A stretch of 64,000 nt of DNA from Actinomadura macrotermitis (GTDB lineage: Bacteria > Actinomycetota > Actinomycetes > Streptosporangiales > Streptosporangiaceae), in assembly GCF_009604375.1 (NCBI RefSeq), contig NZ_WEGH01000007.1, positions 62,001 through 126,000 on the forward strand, given 5' to 3'. This document shows positions 42,155 to 50,231 of this stretch, in pieces. The notes below the pieces were generated by a model. That model did no database searches, was not told the origin of the DNA, and saw only the letters and a list, made by a program, of their open reading frames with translations. Each line of letters starts with the position of its first letter. The stretch's first letter is position 1. Both the position numbers and the translations under genes were made by a program.

Positions 42155-42387
42155 CGTAGCTCGCGGACGGTGGCCCACAGCGCGCCCGGGGCGGCGAAGT
42201 TCTCCGCGTTCAGCGCGTCGTCGACGAACTTGACGGCGTAGACGCGCTCCAGCTTCGACAGCAGTTCGACCGTGCCCATCGAGTCGAGGCCGAAGTCGCG
42301 CAGGCTCAGGTCGGCCTCGAGCGGGCCGTCGGCCGCCAGGAACGGCAGATGCTGGCGCAGAATGCTCTCGAACTGTTCATCCCACAT
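42151..42387 (-). CDS. Stand-alone acyl carrier protein
   Basis: A 78-residue ACP with phosphopantetheine serine in RDFGLDSMGTVELL and the following helix KLERVYAVKFVDDALN. ATG 42387 has GAGG five bases upstream; an in-frame ATG further up gives a longer protein without a site. It is coupled by GTGA overlap to the adenylation enzyme and probably carries the beta-amino acyl starter, like VinL. Confidence 0.88.
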   Translation of the reverse strand: MWDEQFESILRQHLPFLAADGPLEADLSLRDFGLDSMGTVELLSKLERVYAVKFVDDALNAENFAAPGALWATVRELR

Positions 42388-42465
42388 CGCTACCTCGGTG
42401 TCCTCAGGGTCCGGCGGATGGTTGCGGATCGTCATCGAGCCAACCTGCGCCGCAGCCCCGGCACA

Positions 42466-42483
42466 ACCCCTACCCGACCCTGC
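42466..42483 (-). promoter_or_regulatory. TAGGGGT box with degenerate partner (ACP operon)
   Basis: On the minus strand GCAGGGT-CGGG-TAGGGGT: one perfect and one weak heptamer 11 bases apart, beginning about 79 bases before the ACP start. Confidence 0.6.
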
Positions 42484-42503
42484 TCCGCGGGGTTCGGTCG
42501 CCG

Positions 42504-42773
42504 TCAGATCTCCAGCCGGACCAGGCTGAGGGCGCACAGCTCCTCGATCCACACCTCCATGGACGCCCGGGTGTAGGCGGGATCGGTGTCCCAGGTCTCG
42601 GCGAGCAGGTCGGCCGCCTGACGGGAGTCGCCGTCGTGCTGGACGAGGGCGACCCACATGGCGGCGGCCGCCGGCTCGCCCGTGTAGTCGGCGCCCGTCA
42701 CCTCGCAGAACAGCCGCAGACTCCCGTCGCGGAGCAGGGTGACCTCCACCTCGGACTTCAGCCGGACGCGCAT
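42504..42773 (-). CDS. PqqD-like (RRE-type) small protein
   Basis: An 89-residue protein with beta-strands at the start (MRVRLKSEVEVTLLRDGSLR) and the PqqD-like helical part: AAAMWVALVQHDGDSRQAAD, LLAETWDTDPAYTRASMEVW, IEELCALSLVRL. PqqD domains bind leader peptides in RiPP pathways, but the fold also occurs in other carriers. No precursor peptide or radical-SAM gene is seen here. The ATG at 42773 follows a GGCGGACGG leader. It has its own promoter with three TAGGGGT boxes, so it is part of the cluster regulon. Role unclear. Confidence 0.65.
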   Translation of the reverse strand: MRVRLKSEVEVTLLRDGSLRLFCEVTGADYTGEPAAAAMWVALVQHDGDSRQAADLLAETWDTDPAYTRASMEVWIEELCALSLVRLEI

Positions 42774-42849
42774 CCGTCCGCCTTTCCTGAACCGGTCGTC
42801 GTCATGACTCAAGTCTGACAAGACGTCAAAGGTCGAGCAATGGCCTTGG

Positions 42850-42885
42850 CGCACCCCTAGTAGGGGTGCGTCGAAAGCACCCCTA
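42850..42885. promoter_or_regulatory. Triple TAGGGGT site (PqqD-like gene)
   Basis: Three perfect heptamers: ACCCCTA 42853-42859, TAGGGGT 42861-42867 (together a perfect 21-bp palindrome centred at 42860) and ACCCCTA 42879-42885, which also forms the TAG stop of the response-regulator gene. Located 77 or more bases before the PqqD-like gene. Confidence 0.75.
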
Positions 42886-43545
42886 CCCGGTCGCCGCGGA
42901 TCCTCTGCCGAGGTAGGCGAGGACGGCGCGCACCCGCCGGTTGTCGCTGTCGGAGGGGGGCAGGCCGAGCTTGGCGAAGATGTTGGCGATGTGCTTGGCG
43001 ACCGCGCGGCCGCTGACCCTCATGTGCTGGGCGATGCCGGAGTTGGACAGGCCCTCCGCCATGAGCTCCAGGACGGTCCGCTCCCGGGCCGTCAGCCGGG
43101 CGAGCGGTTCGTCGCGGGTCTGGCCGGCCAGCATCCGCGCGATCACCTCCTGGTCCAGGGCGACGCTGCCGGCCGCGACCCGGCGGACCGCGTCGATGAA
43201 CGGGCCCGACTCCATGACGCGGTCCTTGAGCAGGTAGCCGACGCCGCCCGCCGGGTCGGCGAGCAGCTCACGGGAGTACAGCGGCTCCACGTACTGGGAC
43301 AGCACCAGCACCGGCAGGCCCGGCACCCTGCGCCGGGCCTCCAGTGCGGCGCGCAGGCCCTCGTCGGTGAAGGTCGGCGGCATCCGCACGTCCACGACGG
43401 CGACGTCCGGGCGCTGCCGCAGGAGCTCCTGGAGCAGGTCGGGACCGGTGCCGACGGCCGCGACGATCTCGCAGCCGTGCGTCTCGAGCAGCCGCTCGAG
43501 CGCGTATCTCAGGAGGAAGAGGTCCTCGCCGAGGACAACTCGCAC
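42883..43545 (-). CDS. NarL/LuxR-type response regulator
   Basis: A 220-residue two-domain regulator: receiver with VVLGEDLFLLRYALERLLE, phospho-acceptor Asp in VAVVDVRMPP, and Lys in YLLKDRVMES; LuxR helix-turn-helix with LTARERTVLELMAEGLSNSG then IAQHMRVSGRAVAKHIANIF. GTG 43545 has GGAG five bases upstream, within the kinase gene, which it overlaps by 37 bases. Last gene of a six-gene operon. It could act on the TAGGGGT sites, but this is not shown. Confidence 0.9.
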   Translation of the reverse strand: MRVVLGEDLFLLRYALERLLETHGCEIVAAVGTGPDLLQELLRQRPDVAVVDVRMPPTFTDEGLRAALEARRRVPGLPVLVLSQYVEPLYSRELLADPAGGVGYLLKDRVMESGPFIDAVRRVAAGSVALDQEVIARMLAGQTRDEPLARLTARERTVLELMAEGLSNSGIAQHMRVSGRAVAKHIANIFAKLGLPPSDSDNRRVRAVLAYLGRGSAATG

Positions 43546-44753
43546 GGCAACTCCATCATCACGATCGTCGGCCCGTCCGGGGGACTGTCCAGGGTGAGGT
43601 GGCCGCCCAGTGCCCGGAGCCGCTCCTGGACGCCGGCCAGCCCGGTGCCCGCGGCCACGGAGGCGCCGCCGCGGCCGTCGTCGCTGACGGTCAGGTGGAG
43701 GCGGCCCGCGCCGTGCCGCAGCCGGATCCGGACCCGCCGGGCGGCGGCGTGCTTGGCGGCGTTGGCCAGGACCTCGGCGACGGCGAAGTAGGCGGCGGCC
43801 TCCACCGGCGGGTCCAGCCGGCCGTCCAGTTCCGCGACGACGGCGACGTCCAGCGGGCTGTCCTGGGCGAGGGACTGTACGGCGGCGCCGAGCCCGCGGT
43901 CGGCGAGCACCGGCGGGTGGATGCCGCGGACGAGGTCGCGCAGCTCGCTGAGGGCCGTCGCGGACGCCTGCCGGGCCTCGGTCAGCAGCAGCCTGGCCTT
44001 GGCCGGGTCGCGTTCCAGGAGCTGTTCGACGGCGTCCAGGCTCATGCCCATCGCGACGAGCCTGGCCTGGGCGCCGTCGTGCAGATCCCGTTCGATCCGG
44101 CGCAGCTCGGCCTGCTGGCCGCCGGAGACGCGCGGGCGCGGCTCGGGTGCGAGCCCTGCCATCGGCGCCAGCAGCACCCGGGTCCACCGGGCGTGCACGC
44201 CGAGCAGCCGTTCGGCGTTCCGGACGGCCGCCACCAGGATCACCGCCCCGAGCGGTACGCATACCCAGGCGGCGGTCCGGTTCGTGACGTGGATCCCGAC
44301 GTACCAGTCGCGGAAGCCGTGCGGGTGGAAGTTCTCCCAGAGCACCGGCATCACGATGCCCTCCACCCCGTACAGCAGCAGGGCGGCGGGCAGCACCGCG
44401 AGCACGCTGCCGATCACCGGGTCGGCCAGCGACCAGATCAGATCGCGGTAGGTCGCGATGTCGAGCAGCACGTACCGGCAGCGTTCGATCTGCCCGACGA
44501 GGCCGGTCTTGAAGCGGGGCACCGGGGCGTACGGCTCGGGGATGTCGACCCCGCTCCACGCCCGCGCCCGGTGCCGGGAGATCCGGGCGACGAGGCGCAT
44601 CCCCGCCACCGCCCCGGGCACGAGGAAGATCCCGGCGAACGCCGGCAGCAGGGCGAGCGCGGTGACCGTCCAGACGAAGGCGGCGAGCTGCGCGAAGCCC
44701 AGCGCGAACAGGGACAGCCCGCGGCCCGCCGCGGTGAGCGCGCTGCGGATCAT
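43509..44753 (-). CDS. Sensor histidine kinase (NarL-type, HisKA_3)
   Basis: A 414-residue kinase with N-terminal membrane helices (LFALGFAQLAAFVWTVTALA, LPAFAGIFLVPGAVAGM, VIGSVLAVLPAALLLYG, WVCVPLGAVILVAAV), the dimerisation/phosphorylation helix RRIERDLHDGAQARLVAMGM (His), and an ATPase domain with EVLANAAKHA and VSDDGRGGA. The sensor part resembles the actinomycete membrane 'sensor' domain. Its ATG at 44753 overlaps the aminotransferase stop (ATGA). Paired with the following response regulator. Confidence 0.9.
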   Translation of the reverse strand: MIRSALTAAGRGLSLFALGFAQLAAFVWTVTALALLPAFAGIFLVPGAVAGMRLVARISRHRARAWSGVDIPEPYAPVPRFKTGLVGQIERCRYVLLDIATYRDLIWSLADPVIGSVLAVLPAALLLYGVEGIVMPVLWENFHPHGFRDWYVGIHVTNRTAAWVCVPLGAVILVAAVRNAERLLGVHARWTRVLLAPMAGLAPEPRPRVSGGQQAELRRIERDLHDGAQARLVAMGMSLDAVEQLLERDPAKARLLLTEARQASATALSELRDLVRGIHPPVLADRGLGAAVQSLAQDSPLDVAVVAELDGRLDPPVEAAAYFAVAEVLANAAKHAAARRVRIRLRHGAGRLHLTVSDDGRGGASVAAGTGLAGVQERLRALGGHLTLDSPPDGPTIVMMELPCELSSARTSSS

Positions 44754-46114
44754 CAGCCGGCTCCGTGCTGGTCGGCGAGGTCGAGGACCCGGTCGAGGAC
44801 GGCGATGCCGTCGGCGGCCTCGGCGGCCGTCAGGGTGCACGGCGGCGTCACGTGGACGCGGTTGCCGCCGGCCAGGACCCACAGGCCCTGGGACCGGCAG
44901 GCCGCCAGCAGCTCCAGCATCGGCCGGTTCGCCGCGCCCGCCGCGCCGTAGGGGACGAGCGGTTCCCGGGTGGCGCGGTCCTTGACGAGCTCGACCGCCC
45001 AGAACGCGCCGATCCCGCGGACGTCGCCGACCGACGGGTGGGAGCCCGCGAGCGCGCGCAGGCCGGGGCCGAGCACCTCGCCGCCCAGGCGGCCGGCGTT
45101 CCCGATGACGTCCTCCTCGGCCATCGCCTCGATGGCCGCCTCCGCCGCGGCGCAGGCCAGCGGATGCCCCGAGTAGGTGTGGCCGCCCGGGTAGGCGCGC
45201 TCGGCGAACGTGTCGTAGACCGGCTGGGAGACGATGACGCCGCCGAGCGGGACGTAGCCGGAGTTCACGCCCTTGGCGAAGGTGACCAGATCGGGTACGA
45301 CGCCCCAGTGGTCGAAGGCGAACCAGGCGCCGGTCCGGCCGAAGCCGCACATGACCTCGTCGAGGACCAGCAGCAGGCCGTACCGGTCGCACAGCTCGCG
45401 GACCCCGGCGAGGTAGCCGTCCGGAGGGACGAGCAGCCCCGACCCGCCGATGACGGTCTCCATGACGATCGCCGCGATCGTCGCCGGCCCCTCCAGTTCG
45501 ATCAGGTCGCGCAGGTGGGTGAGCGCCCGTTCGCACTCCTCCGGCTCGGTCGTGGCGTGGAACGCCGACCGGTAGAGGTAGGGGCCGAAGAAGTGGCGGA
45601 CCAGCGGGTCGGCGTGGCCGGCGGCGTCGTTGGGGATGCGCCGCTGGTCGCCGGTGAGGCCGATGGCCGTGCCGGTGGAGCCGTGGTAGGAGCGGTAGGG
45701 GGCGAGGACCTTGGGACGGCCGGTGTGCAGCCGGGCCATCCGGACCGCGTTCTCGACGGCCTCCGCGCCGCTGTTGGTGAACATCACCCGGTCCAGCCCG
45801 GCCGGGGCGCGTTCGGCGATCAGCCGGGCGGCCCGGCCGCGCACGTCGTTGGCGACGTGCGGGCTGATCGTGCACAGCAGGCCGGCCTGCCGCCGGATCG
45901 CCGCGACGACCCGCGGATGCTGGTGGCCGATGTTCACGTTGGCGAGCTGGGCGGAGAAGTCGAGGTAGCGGTTGCCCTCGAAGTCCCAGAAGTAGGAGCC
46001 CTCCGCGCCGGCCACCGGGAGCGGATCGATGAGGCTCTGCGCCGACCAGGAGTGGAAGACGTGCGCCCGGTCGTCCTCGTGAACTTGCTTGCCCAGCTCA
46101 GCGCCGGCCGTCAT
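44753..46114 (-). CDS. Class III PLP-dependent aminotransferase
   Basis: The 453-residue protein is a class III omega-aminotransferase: FWDFEGNRYLDFSAQLANVN, TNSGAEAVENAVRMARL, the PLP aspartate segment LLLVLDEVMCGFGRTG, and Schiff-base Lys in LVTFAKGVNSG. Such enzymes move amino groups of gamma-aminobutyrate, beta-alanine, putrescine-type donors. In this cluster it might make or recycle an amine precursor or serve a tailoring step; the cremimycin-type beta-amino route itself does not need it. It overlaps PPTase by 17 bases and the kinase by four. Confidence 0.87.
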   Translation of the reverse strand: MTAGAELGKQVHEDDRAHVFHSWSAQSLIDPLPVAGAEGSYFWDFEGNRYLDFSAQLANVNIGHQHPRVVAAIRRQAGLLCTISPHVANDVRGRAARLIAERAPAGLDRVMFTNSGAEAVENAVRMARLHTGRPKVLAPYRSYHGSTGTAIGLTGDQRRIPNDAAGHADPLVRHFFGPYLYRSAFHATTEPEECERALTHLRDLIELEGPATIAAIVMETVIGGSGLLVPPDGYLAGVRELCDRYGLLLVLDEVMCGFGRTGAWFAFDHWGVVPDLVTFAKGVNSGYVPLGGVIVSQPVYDTFAERAYPGGHTYSGHPLACAAAEAAIEAMAEEDVIGNAGRLGGEVLGPGLRALAGSHPSVGDVRGIGAFWAVELVKDRATREPLVPYGAAGAANRPMLELLAACRSQGLWVLAGGNRVHVTPPCTLTAAEAADGIAVLDRVLDLADQHGAG

Positions 46115-46796
46115 GGGTGGTCTCCTTCGGAGATGGGGTGGGAACAGGGGTGGGGACGGCGATCGCCGTCATCGCGAGACCGGCCCCGACCAGCCAGCGG
46201 CCCCGAAGCGGCGGGCCGAGGACGGCCGGCACTCCGGGCACGAGGATGCGGGCGGTGAAGGTGCCGTCGCGCTCGAACGCCAGGTCCGCGCCCTCGAAGG
46301 CGAGCGGCCGGCCGGTGAGGGGGAACCAGGTCTTGTAGACCGATTCCTTGGCGCTGAACAGCAGCCGGTCCCAGCTGATCGACGGATCGGCCGCCGACAG
46401 GTTCCGCAGGCGGGCGGCCTCGCCGGGCAGGGCGATCGCGTCCAGGACGCCGCCGGGAAGCGGGGCGTGCGGCTCGGCGTCGATGCCGAGCGCCGCGACC
46501 TCCCCGGCGGACGCGACGGCCGCGGCGTGGTAGCCGGCGCAGTGGGTGATGCTGCCGTTGACCCCGGCCGGCCAGGCGGGGGCGCCGCGTTCGCCGGGCA
46601 GCAGCGGAGCGGCGGGCACACCGAGCTTCGCCATCGCGTCGTGGGCGCAGCCGCGGGCGGCGGTGAACTCGCGGCGCCGCTTGTCGACGGCGCGTGCGAT
46701 CACCGCCCGCTCCTCGGGGAACAGCCAGGTGTCGGTGCGGGCGTCGCCGAAGGCCTCGACCGCCACGACGGCCTCCGGGACGATCCGTTCGATCAT
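46098..46796 (-). CDS. Sfp-type 4'-phosphopantetheinyl transferase
   Basis: A 232-residue Sfp-type protein with GSITHCAGYHAAAVA, the Mg-binding GIDAEPHAPL, and the catalytic FSAKESVYKTWFPLTG. It transfers phosphopantetheine from CoA to the serine of ACP domains, activating the PKS. ATG 46796 overlaps the stop of the preceding phosphodiesterase gene (ATGA). Confidence 0.93.
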   Translation of the reverse strand: MIERIVPEAVVAVEAFGDARTDTWLFPEERAVIARAVDKRRREFTAARGCAHDAMAKLGVPAAPLLPGERGAPAWPAGVNGSITHCAGYHAAAVASAGEVAALGIDAEPHAPLPGGVLDAIALPGEAARLRNLSAADPSISWDRLLFSAKESVYKTWFPLTGRPLAFEGADLAFERDGTFTARILVPGVPAVLGPPLRGRWLVGAGLAMTAIAVPTPVPTPSPKETTHDGRR

Positions 46797-47632
46797 GCCG
46801 GATCGCCGGGGAACACGCGGTGCAGCCGGCGCGGCCGCTGCGGCCAGCGCCGGGACTCGCGCGGGTAGCCGACCGACACCTCCTCGAACCGGACGCCGTC
46901 CACGACGAGGCTGCGGGGGATGTGCAGATGGCCGTAGACCGCGGCCTTCGCCCGGAACTTCACATGCCACTGCGCGGTGCGTTCGGTGCCGCACCACAGC
47001 GAGAACTCGGGGTGCGTCAGGATGTCGGTGGGCTCTCGCACCAGCGGCCAGTGGCTGACCAGGACGGTCGGCAGATCGGGATCGAGATCGCCGAGCCGGC
47101 GCTCGGTCTCCTCGATCCGGGCGCGGCTCCAGTCCTCGCGGGTGGGGTAGGGGTCGGGGTGCAGGAGGATCTCGTCGGTGCAGACGACCCCGGCGTCGTA
47201 GGCGAGCCGCAGCGCGTGCGCCTTCGAGCGGCTTCCGGCCGGCAGGAAGCTGTAGTCGTAGAGGGTGAACAGCGGGGCGACGACCACGGGACCGCCCGCG
47301 CCCGTCCACACCGGGTAGGGGTCCTCGGGGGTGAGCACGCCGAGGCGGCGGCACTCCGCGACGAGGTGGTCGTAGCGGGCGGCGCCGCGCAGCGGCACCG
47401 GGTCCGTCGGCGGGGTCCACAGCTCGTGGTTGCCGGGCGTCCACACCACGGTGGCGAACCGCTCGCTGAGCGTCCGCAACGCCCACACGACGTCCTCGGC
47501 GAACTCGCCGACGTCGCCGGCGACGAGCAGCCAGTCGGCCCCGGTCGAGGGGCGGAGCGACTCCACGAGCCGCCGGTTCTCCTCGTGGCCGACGTGCAGG
47601 TCGCTGATCGCGTACAGGGCGGGCTCAGACAT
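46793..47632 (-). CDS. Metallophosphoesterase, PptH-like
   Basis: The 279-residue protein contains every metallophosphoesterase motif: ISDLHVGH, LVAGDVGEF, GNHELW, VLVSHWPLVR and VYGHLHIP. A gene of this family next to a PPTase gene matches M. tuberculosis PptH/PptT, where PptH removes phosphopantetheine from carrier proteins. It overlaps the thioesterase gene by eight bases and PPTase by four, showing strict coupling of the opposing activities. ACP hydrolase activity here is inferred from this arrangement. Confidence 0.85.
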   Translation of the reverse strand: MSEPALYAISDLHVGHEENRRLVESLRPSTGADWLLVAGDVGEFAEDVVWALRTLSERFATVVWTPGNHELWTPPTDPVPLRGAARYDHLVAECRRLGVLTPEDPYPVWTGAGGPVVVAPLFTLYDYSFLPAGSRSKAHALRLAYDAGVVCTDEILLHPDPYPTREDWSRARIEETERRLGDLDPDLPTVLVSHWPLVREPTDILTHPEFSLWCGTERTAQWHVKFRAKAAVYGHLHIPRSLVVDGVRFEEVSVGYPRESRRWPQRPRRLHRVFPGDPA

Positions 47633-48386
47633 GGGCGCGCAGCACCGCGGAGAGCCGCTCGATGGTCGCGGCCGGCCGGGCGCTCAGATAGAAGTGGCCG
47701 CCCTCGAACACCTCCATCCCGAAGCCGCCGGTGGTGTGCCCGGCCCAGGCGCGCGCCTCGTCCATGGTGACGTGCGGATCGCTGTCGCCGACGAACACCG
47801 TCACCGGGCACGGCACGGTCGTGCCCGCCGGGCAGCGGTAGGTCTCGATCGCCTGGTAGTCGGCGCGGATCGCCGGCAGGAACAGCCGCAGCAGCTCGTC
47901 GTCCTGGAGCAGGCTCGGGTCGGTGCCGCTGAGCCGCTTCAGCTCGGCGATGACGCCGGCCTCGTCCCGCCGGTGCACCGACTCGTCGCGGGGCGTCGAC
48001 GGCGCCCGCCGCCCGGAGGCGACCAGCGCCACCGGCGGCCGGTCCATCCGCCGGGCCACCTCGAACGCCAGGGACGCGCCCATGCTGTGCCCGAAGAACA
48101 CCAGCCGGTCGTCCTGCCAGGGGAGCAGCGCCTCGTGGACGGCGTCGGCCAGCAGGCCGAGGTCGGTGAAGGGCGTCTCGTGCCGGCGGTCCTGGCGTCC
48201 GGGGTACTGGACGGCCAGCACCTCCACCTTCTGCGCGAGGTCCGCCGAGCGGCTCAGCGCGGTGGAGACGGGGAAGTAGTAGGTGGCGGAGCCGCCCGCG
48301 TGCGGAAAGCACACCAGCCGGACGGCGGCCTCCGGCACCGGGTGGAAACGCCTGATCCAGGTGTCGCTCTCGGTGGGGCCGGTCAT
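47625..48386 (-). CDS. Type II thioesterase
   Basis: A 253-residue alpha/beta hydrolase with FPHAGGSATYYFP, nucleophile FFGHSMGASLAFEVARRM, acid GDSDPHV and histidine FEGGHFYLS. Type II thioesterases clear stalled or mis-primed ACPs in PKS systems. The ATG at 48386 has GAGGAG upstream; a second ATG at 48437 is in frame. First gene of a six-gene operon that runs to 42883, controlled by the TAGGGGT site at 48488. Confidence 0.92.
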   Translation of the reverse strand: MTGPTESDTWIRRFHPVPEAAVRLVCFPHAGGSATYYFPVSTALSRSADLAQKVEVLAVQYPGRQDRRHETPFTDLGLLADAVHEALLPWQDDRLVFFGHSMGASLAFEVARRMDRPPVALVASGRRAPSTPRDESVHRRDEAGVIAELKRLSGTDPSLLQDDELLRLFLPAIRADYQAIETYRCPAGTTVPCPVTVFVGDSDPHVTMDEARAWAGHTTGGFGMEVFEGGHFYLSARPAATIERLSAVLRAHV

Positions 48387-48487
48387 CGCCGTCAACTCCT
48401 CATCCCGGCGGAGTCCGCTCGACCCGCCCGATGTCATCTCCCGGTCACTTCCGGGCCAATGCTGGCAACGGCGCGACGCGCGGCACC

Positions 48488-48523
48488 ACCCCTACCGGCC
48501 CCTGCAATCGCGGCGATAGGGGT
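48488..48523. promoter_or_regulatory. TAGGGGT boxes in the divergent thioesterase/carboxyltransferase promoter
   Basis: ACCCCTA 48488-48494 (facing the thioesterase operon, with a GCAGGGG partner 11 bases upstream) and TAGGGGT 48517-48523 (facing the carboxyltransferase gene). Together they form an inverted repeat with 9-bp arms CCACCCCTA/TAGGGGTGG. Each box is about 102-104 bases from its gene. Confidence 0.75.
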
Positions 48524-48626
48524 GGCGCGCGTGCTTTTGTGGGGTGCGCGGTCCTTGGCGCGGCAAGAGTCCCCCGGATTCAATCGAATGCGACCAGTCA
48601 GGTCATTTCCATAAATAGCGGGAGGT

Positions 48627-50231
48627 ATGGTGACCGAGGTCGTGGACGTCGGGGCGGAGCGCGACGCCGCCGCCGACATCGAGGACACGCGGTTCAAGGC
48701 GGCGGAGCTGCGGGCGCTGCGGGAGCAGGCGCTGGCGGGGCCGTCCGAGCGGGCGACCGAGCAGCAGCGCGCCCGCGGCAAGCTGACCGTCCGGGAGCGT
48801 GTCGAGCTGCTCTTCGACCCGGGCACGTTCCGGGAGATCGAGCGGTTCCGCCGGCACCGGGCCTCCGGGTTCGGCCTTGAGGACCGCCGCCCGCACACCG
48901 ACGGGGTGGTGACGGGCTGGGGCGAGGTCCACGGCCGCACCGTCTTCGCCTACGCGCACGACTTCCGCATCTTCGGCGGCTCGCTGGGCGAGGCCCACGC
49001 CGCGAAGATCCACAAGCTGATGGACCTGGCGGCGGCCGCGGGGGCCCCGCTGGTCAGCCTGAGCGACGGGGCCGGCGCCCGGATCCAGGAGGGCGTCACC
49101 GCGCTCGCCGGCTACGGCGGCATCTTCCGCCGCAACGTCGCCTCCTCCGGGGTGATCCCGCAGATCAGCGTCGTCCTCGGCCCCTGCGCGGGCGGCGCCA
49201 CCTACTCGCCCGCCCTCACCGACTTCGTCTTCATGGTGCGGGACATCTCCCAGATGTACATCACCGGCCCCGACGTCGTGCAGTCGGTGACCGGCGAGGT
49301 GATCTCGCACGACGAGCTGGGCGGCGCCGCCGTGCACGCCTCGGTCTCCGGCGTGGCGTCGATCGCCTGCGACACCGAGGAGGAGTGCCTGGAGGAGGTG
49401 CGGTACCTGCTGTCGCTGCTGCCCGCCAACAACCGGGAGCTGCCGCCCGCGGTGGCCCCGTCCGACAGCCCCGCCCGGCGGGTCGAAGCCCTGCTGGACC
49501 TGGTGCCGGCCGACCCGAGCCGCGCCTATGACATGCGGCTGGTCATCGAGGAGATCGTCGACGACGGCGAGATGATGGAGGTGCACGCCACCTGGGCGAC
49601 CAACATCATCTGCACGCTGGCCCGGCTCGACGGCCACGTCGTGGGGATCGTCGCCAACCAGCCTTACTCCCAGGCCGGGGTCCTGGACATCCACTCCTCG
49701 GAGAAGGCGGCGCGGTTCGTCCAGATGTGCGACGCCTTCAGCATCCCGCTGGTCACCCTGGTGGACGTGCCGGGCTTCCTGCCGGGCCGCGACCAGGAGC
49801 ACGGCGGGATCATCCGGCACGGCGCCAAGCTGCTGTACGCCTACTGCAACGCGACCGTCCCGCGCGTCCAGGTGATCCTCCGCAAGGCCTACGGAGGCGC
49901 CTACATCGTCATGGACTCGCGGTCGATCGGCTGCGACCTGTCGTTCGCGTGGCCGACCAACGAGATCGCCGTGATGGGCGCCGAGGGCGCCGCCAACGTG
50001 GTGTTCCGCCGGGAGATCGCCGCGGCCGACGATCCCGCCGCGGCCCGCGCGCAGCGCATCAAGGAGTACAAGAAAGAGCTGATGCACCCCTACTACGCCG
50101 CCGAACGCGGCCTGGTGGACGAGGTCATCGACCCCGCCGACACCCGCGCCGCCCTCATCGACGCGCTCGGCGCGCTCCGGCACAAGGAAGCGGCCCTGCC
50201 GTCCCGCAAGCACGGAAACCTCCCGATGTGA
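48627..50231 (+). CDS. Acyl-CoA carboxylase carboxyltransferase (beta) subunit
   Basis: A 534-residue carboxyltransferase: RGKLTVRERVELLFDPGTF, SDGAGARIQEGVTALAGYGG, oxyanion glycines in GPCAGGATYSPALTDF, and second-half VPGFLPGRDQEHGGIIRHGA, RKAYGGAYIVM. It moves CO2 from carboxybiotin to acetyl- or propionyl-CoA to make malonyl/methylmalonyl-CoA. GGGAGG precedes ATG 48627. It has its own TAGGGGT box and is followed with one-base overlap by an epsilon subunit. No biotinylated alpha subunit is in the window, so a housekeeping one is probably shared. Confidence 0.93.
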   Translation: MVTEVVDVGAERDAAADIEDTRFKAAELRALREQALAGPSERATEQQRARGKLTVRERVELLFDPGTFREIERFRRHRASGFGLEDRRPHTDGVVTGWGEVHGRTVFAYAHDFRIFGGSLGEAHAAKIHKLMDLAAAAGAPLVSLSDGAGARIQEGVTALAGYGGIFRRNVASSGVIPQISVVLGPCAGGATYSPALTDFVFMVRDISQMYITGPDVVQSVTGEVISHDELGGAAVHASVSGVASIACDTEEECLEEVRYLLSLLPANNRELPPAVAPSDSPARRVEALLDLVPADPSRAYDMRLVIEEIVDDGEMMEVHATWATNIICTLARLDGHVVGIVANQPYSQAGVLDIHSSEKAARFVQMCDAFSIPLVTLVDVPGFLPGRDQEHGGIIRHGAKLLYAYCNATVPRVQVILRKAYGGAYIVMDSRSIGCDLSFAWPTNEIAVMGAEGAANVVFRREIAAADDPAAARAQRIKEYKKELMHPYYAAERGLVDEVIDPADTRAALIDALGALRHKEAALPSRKHGNLPM

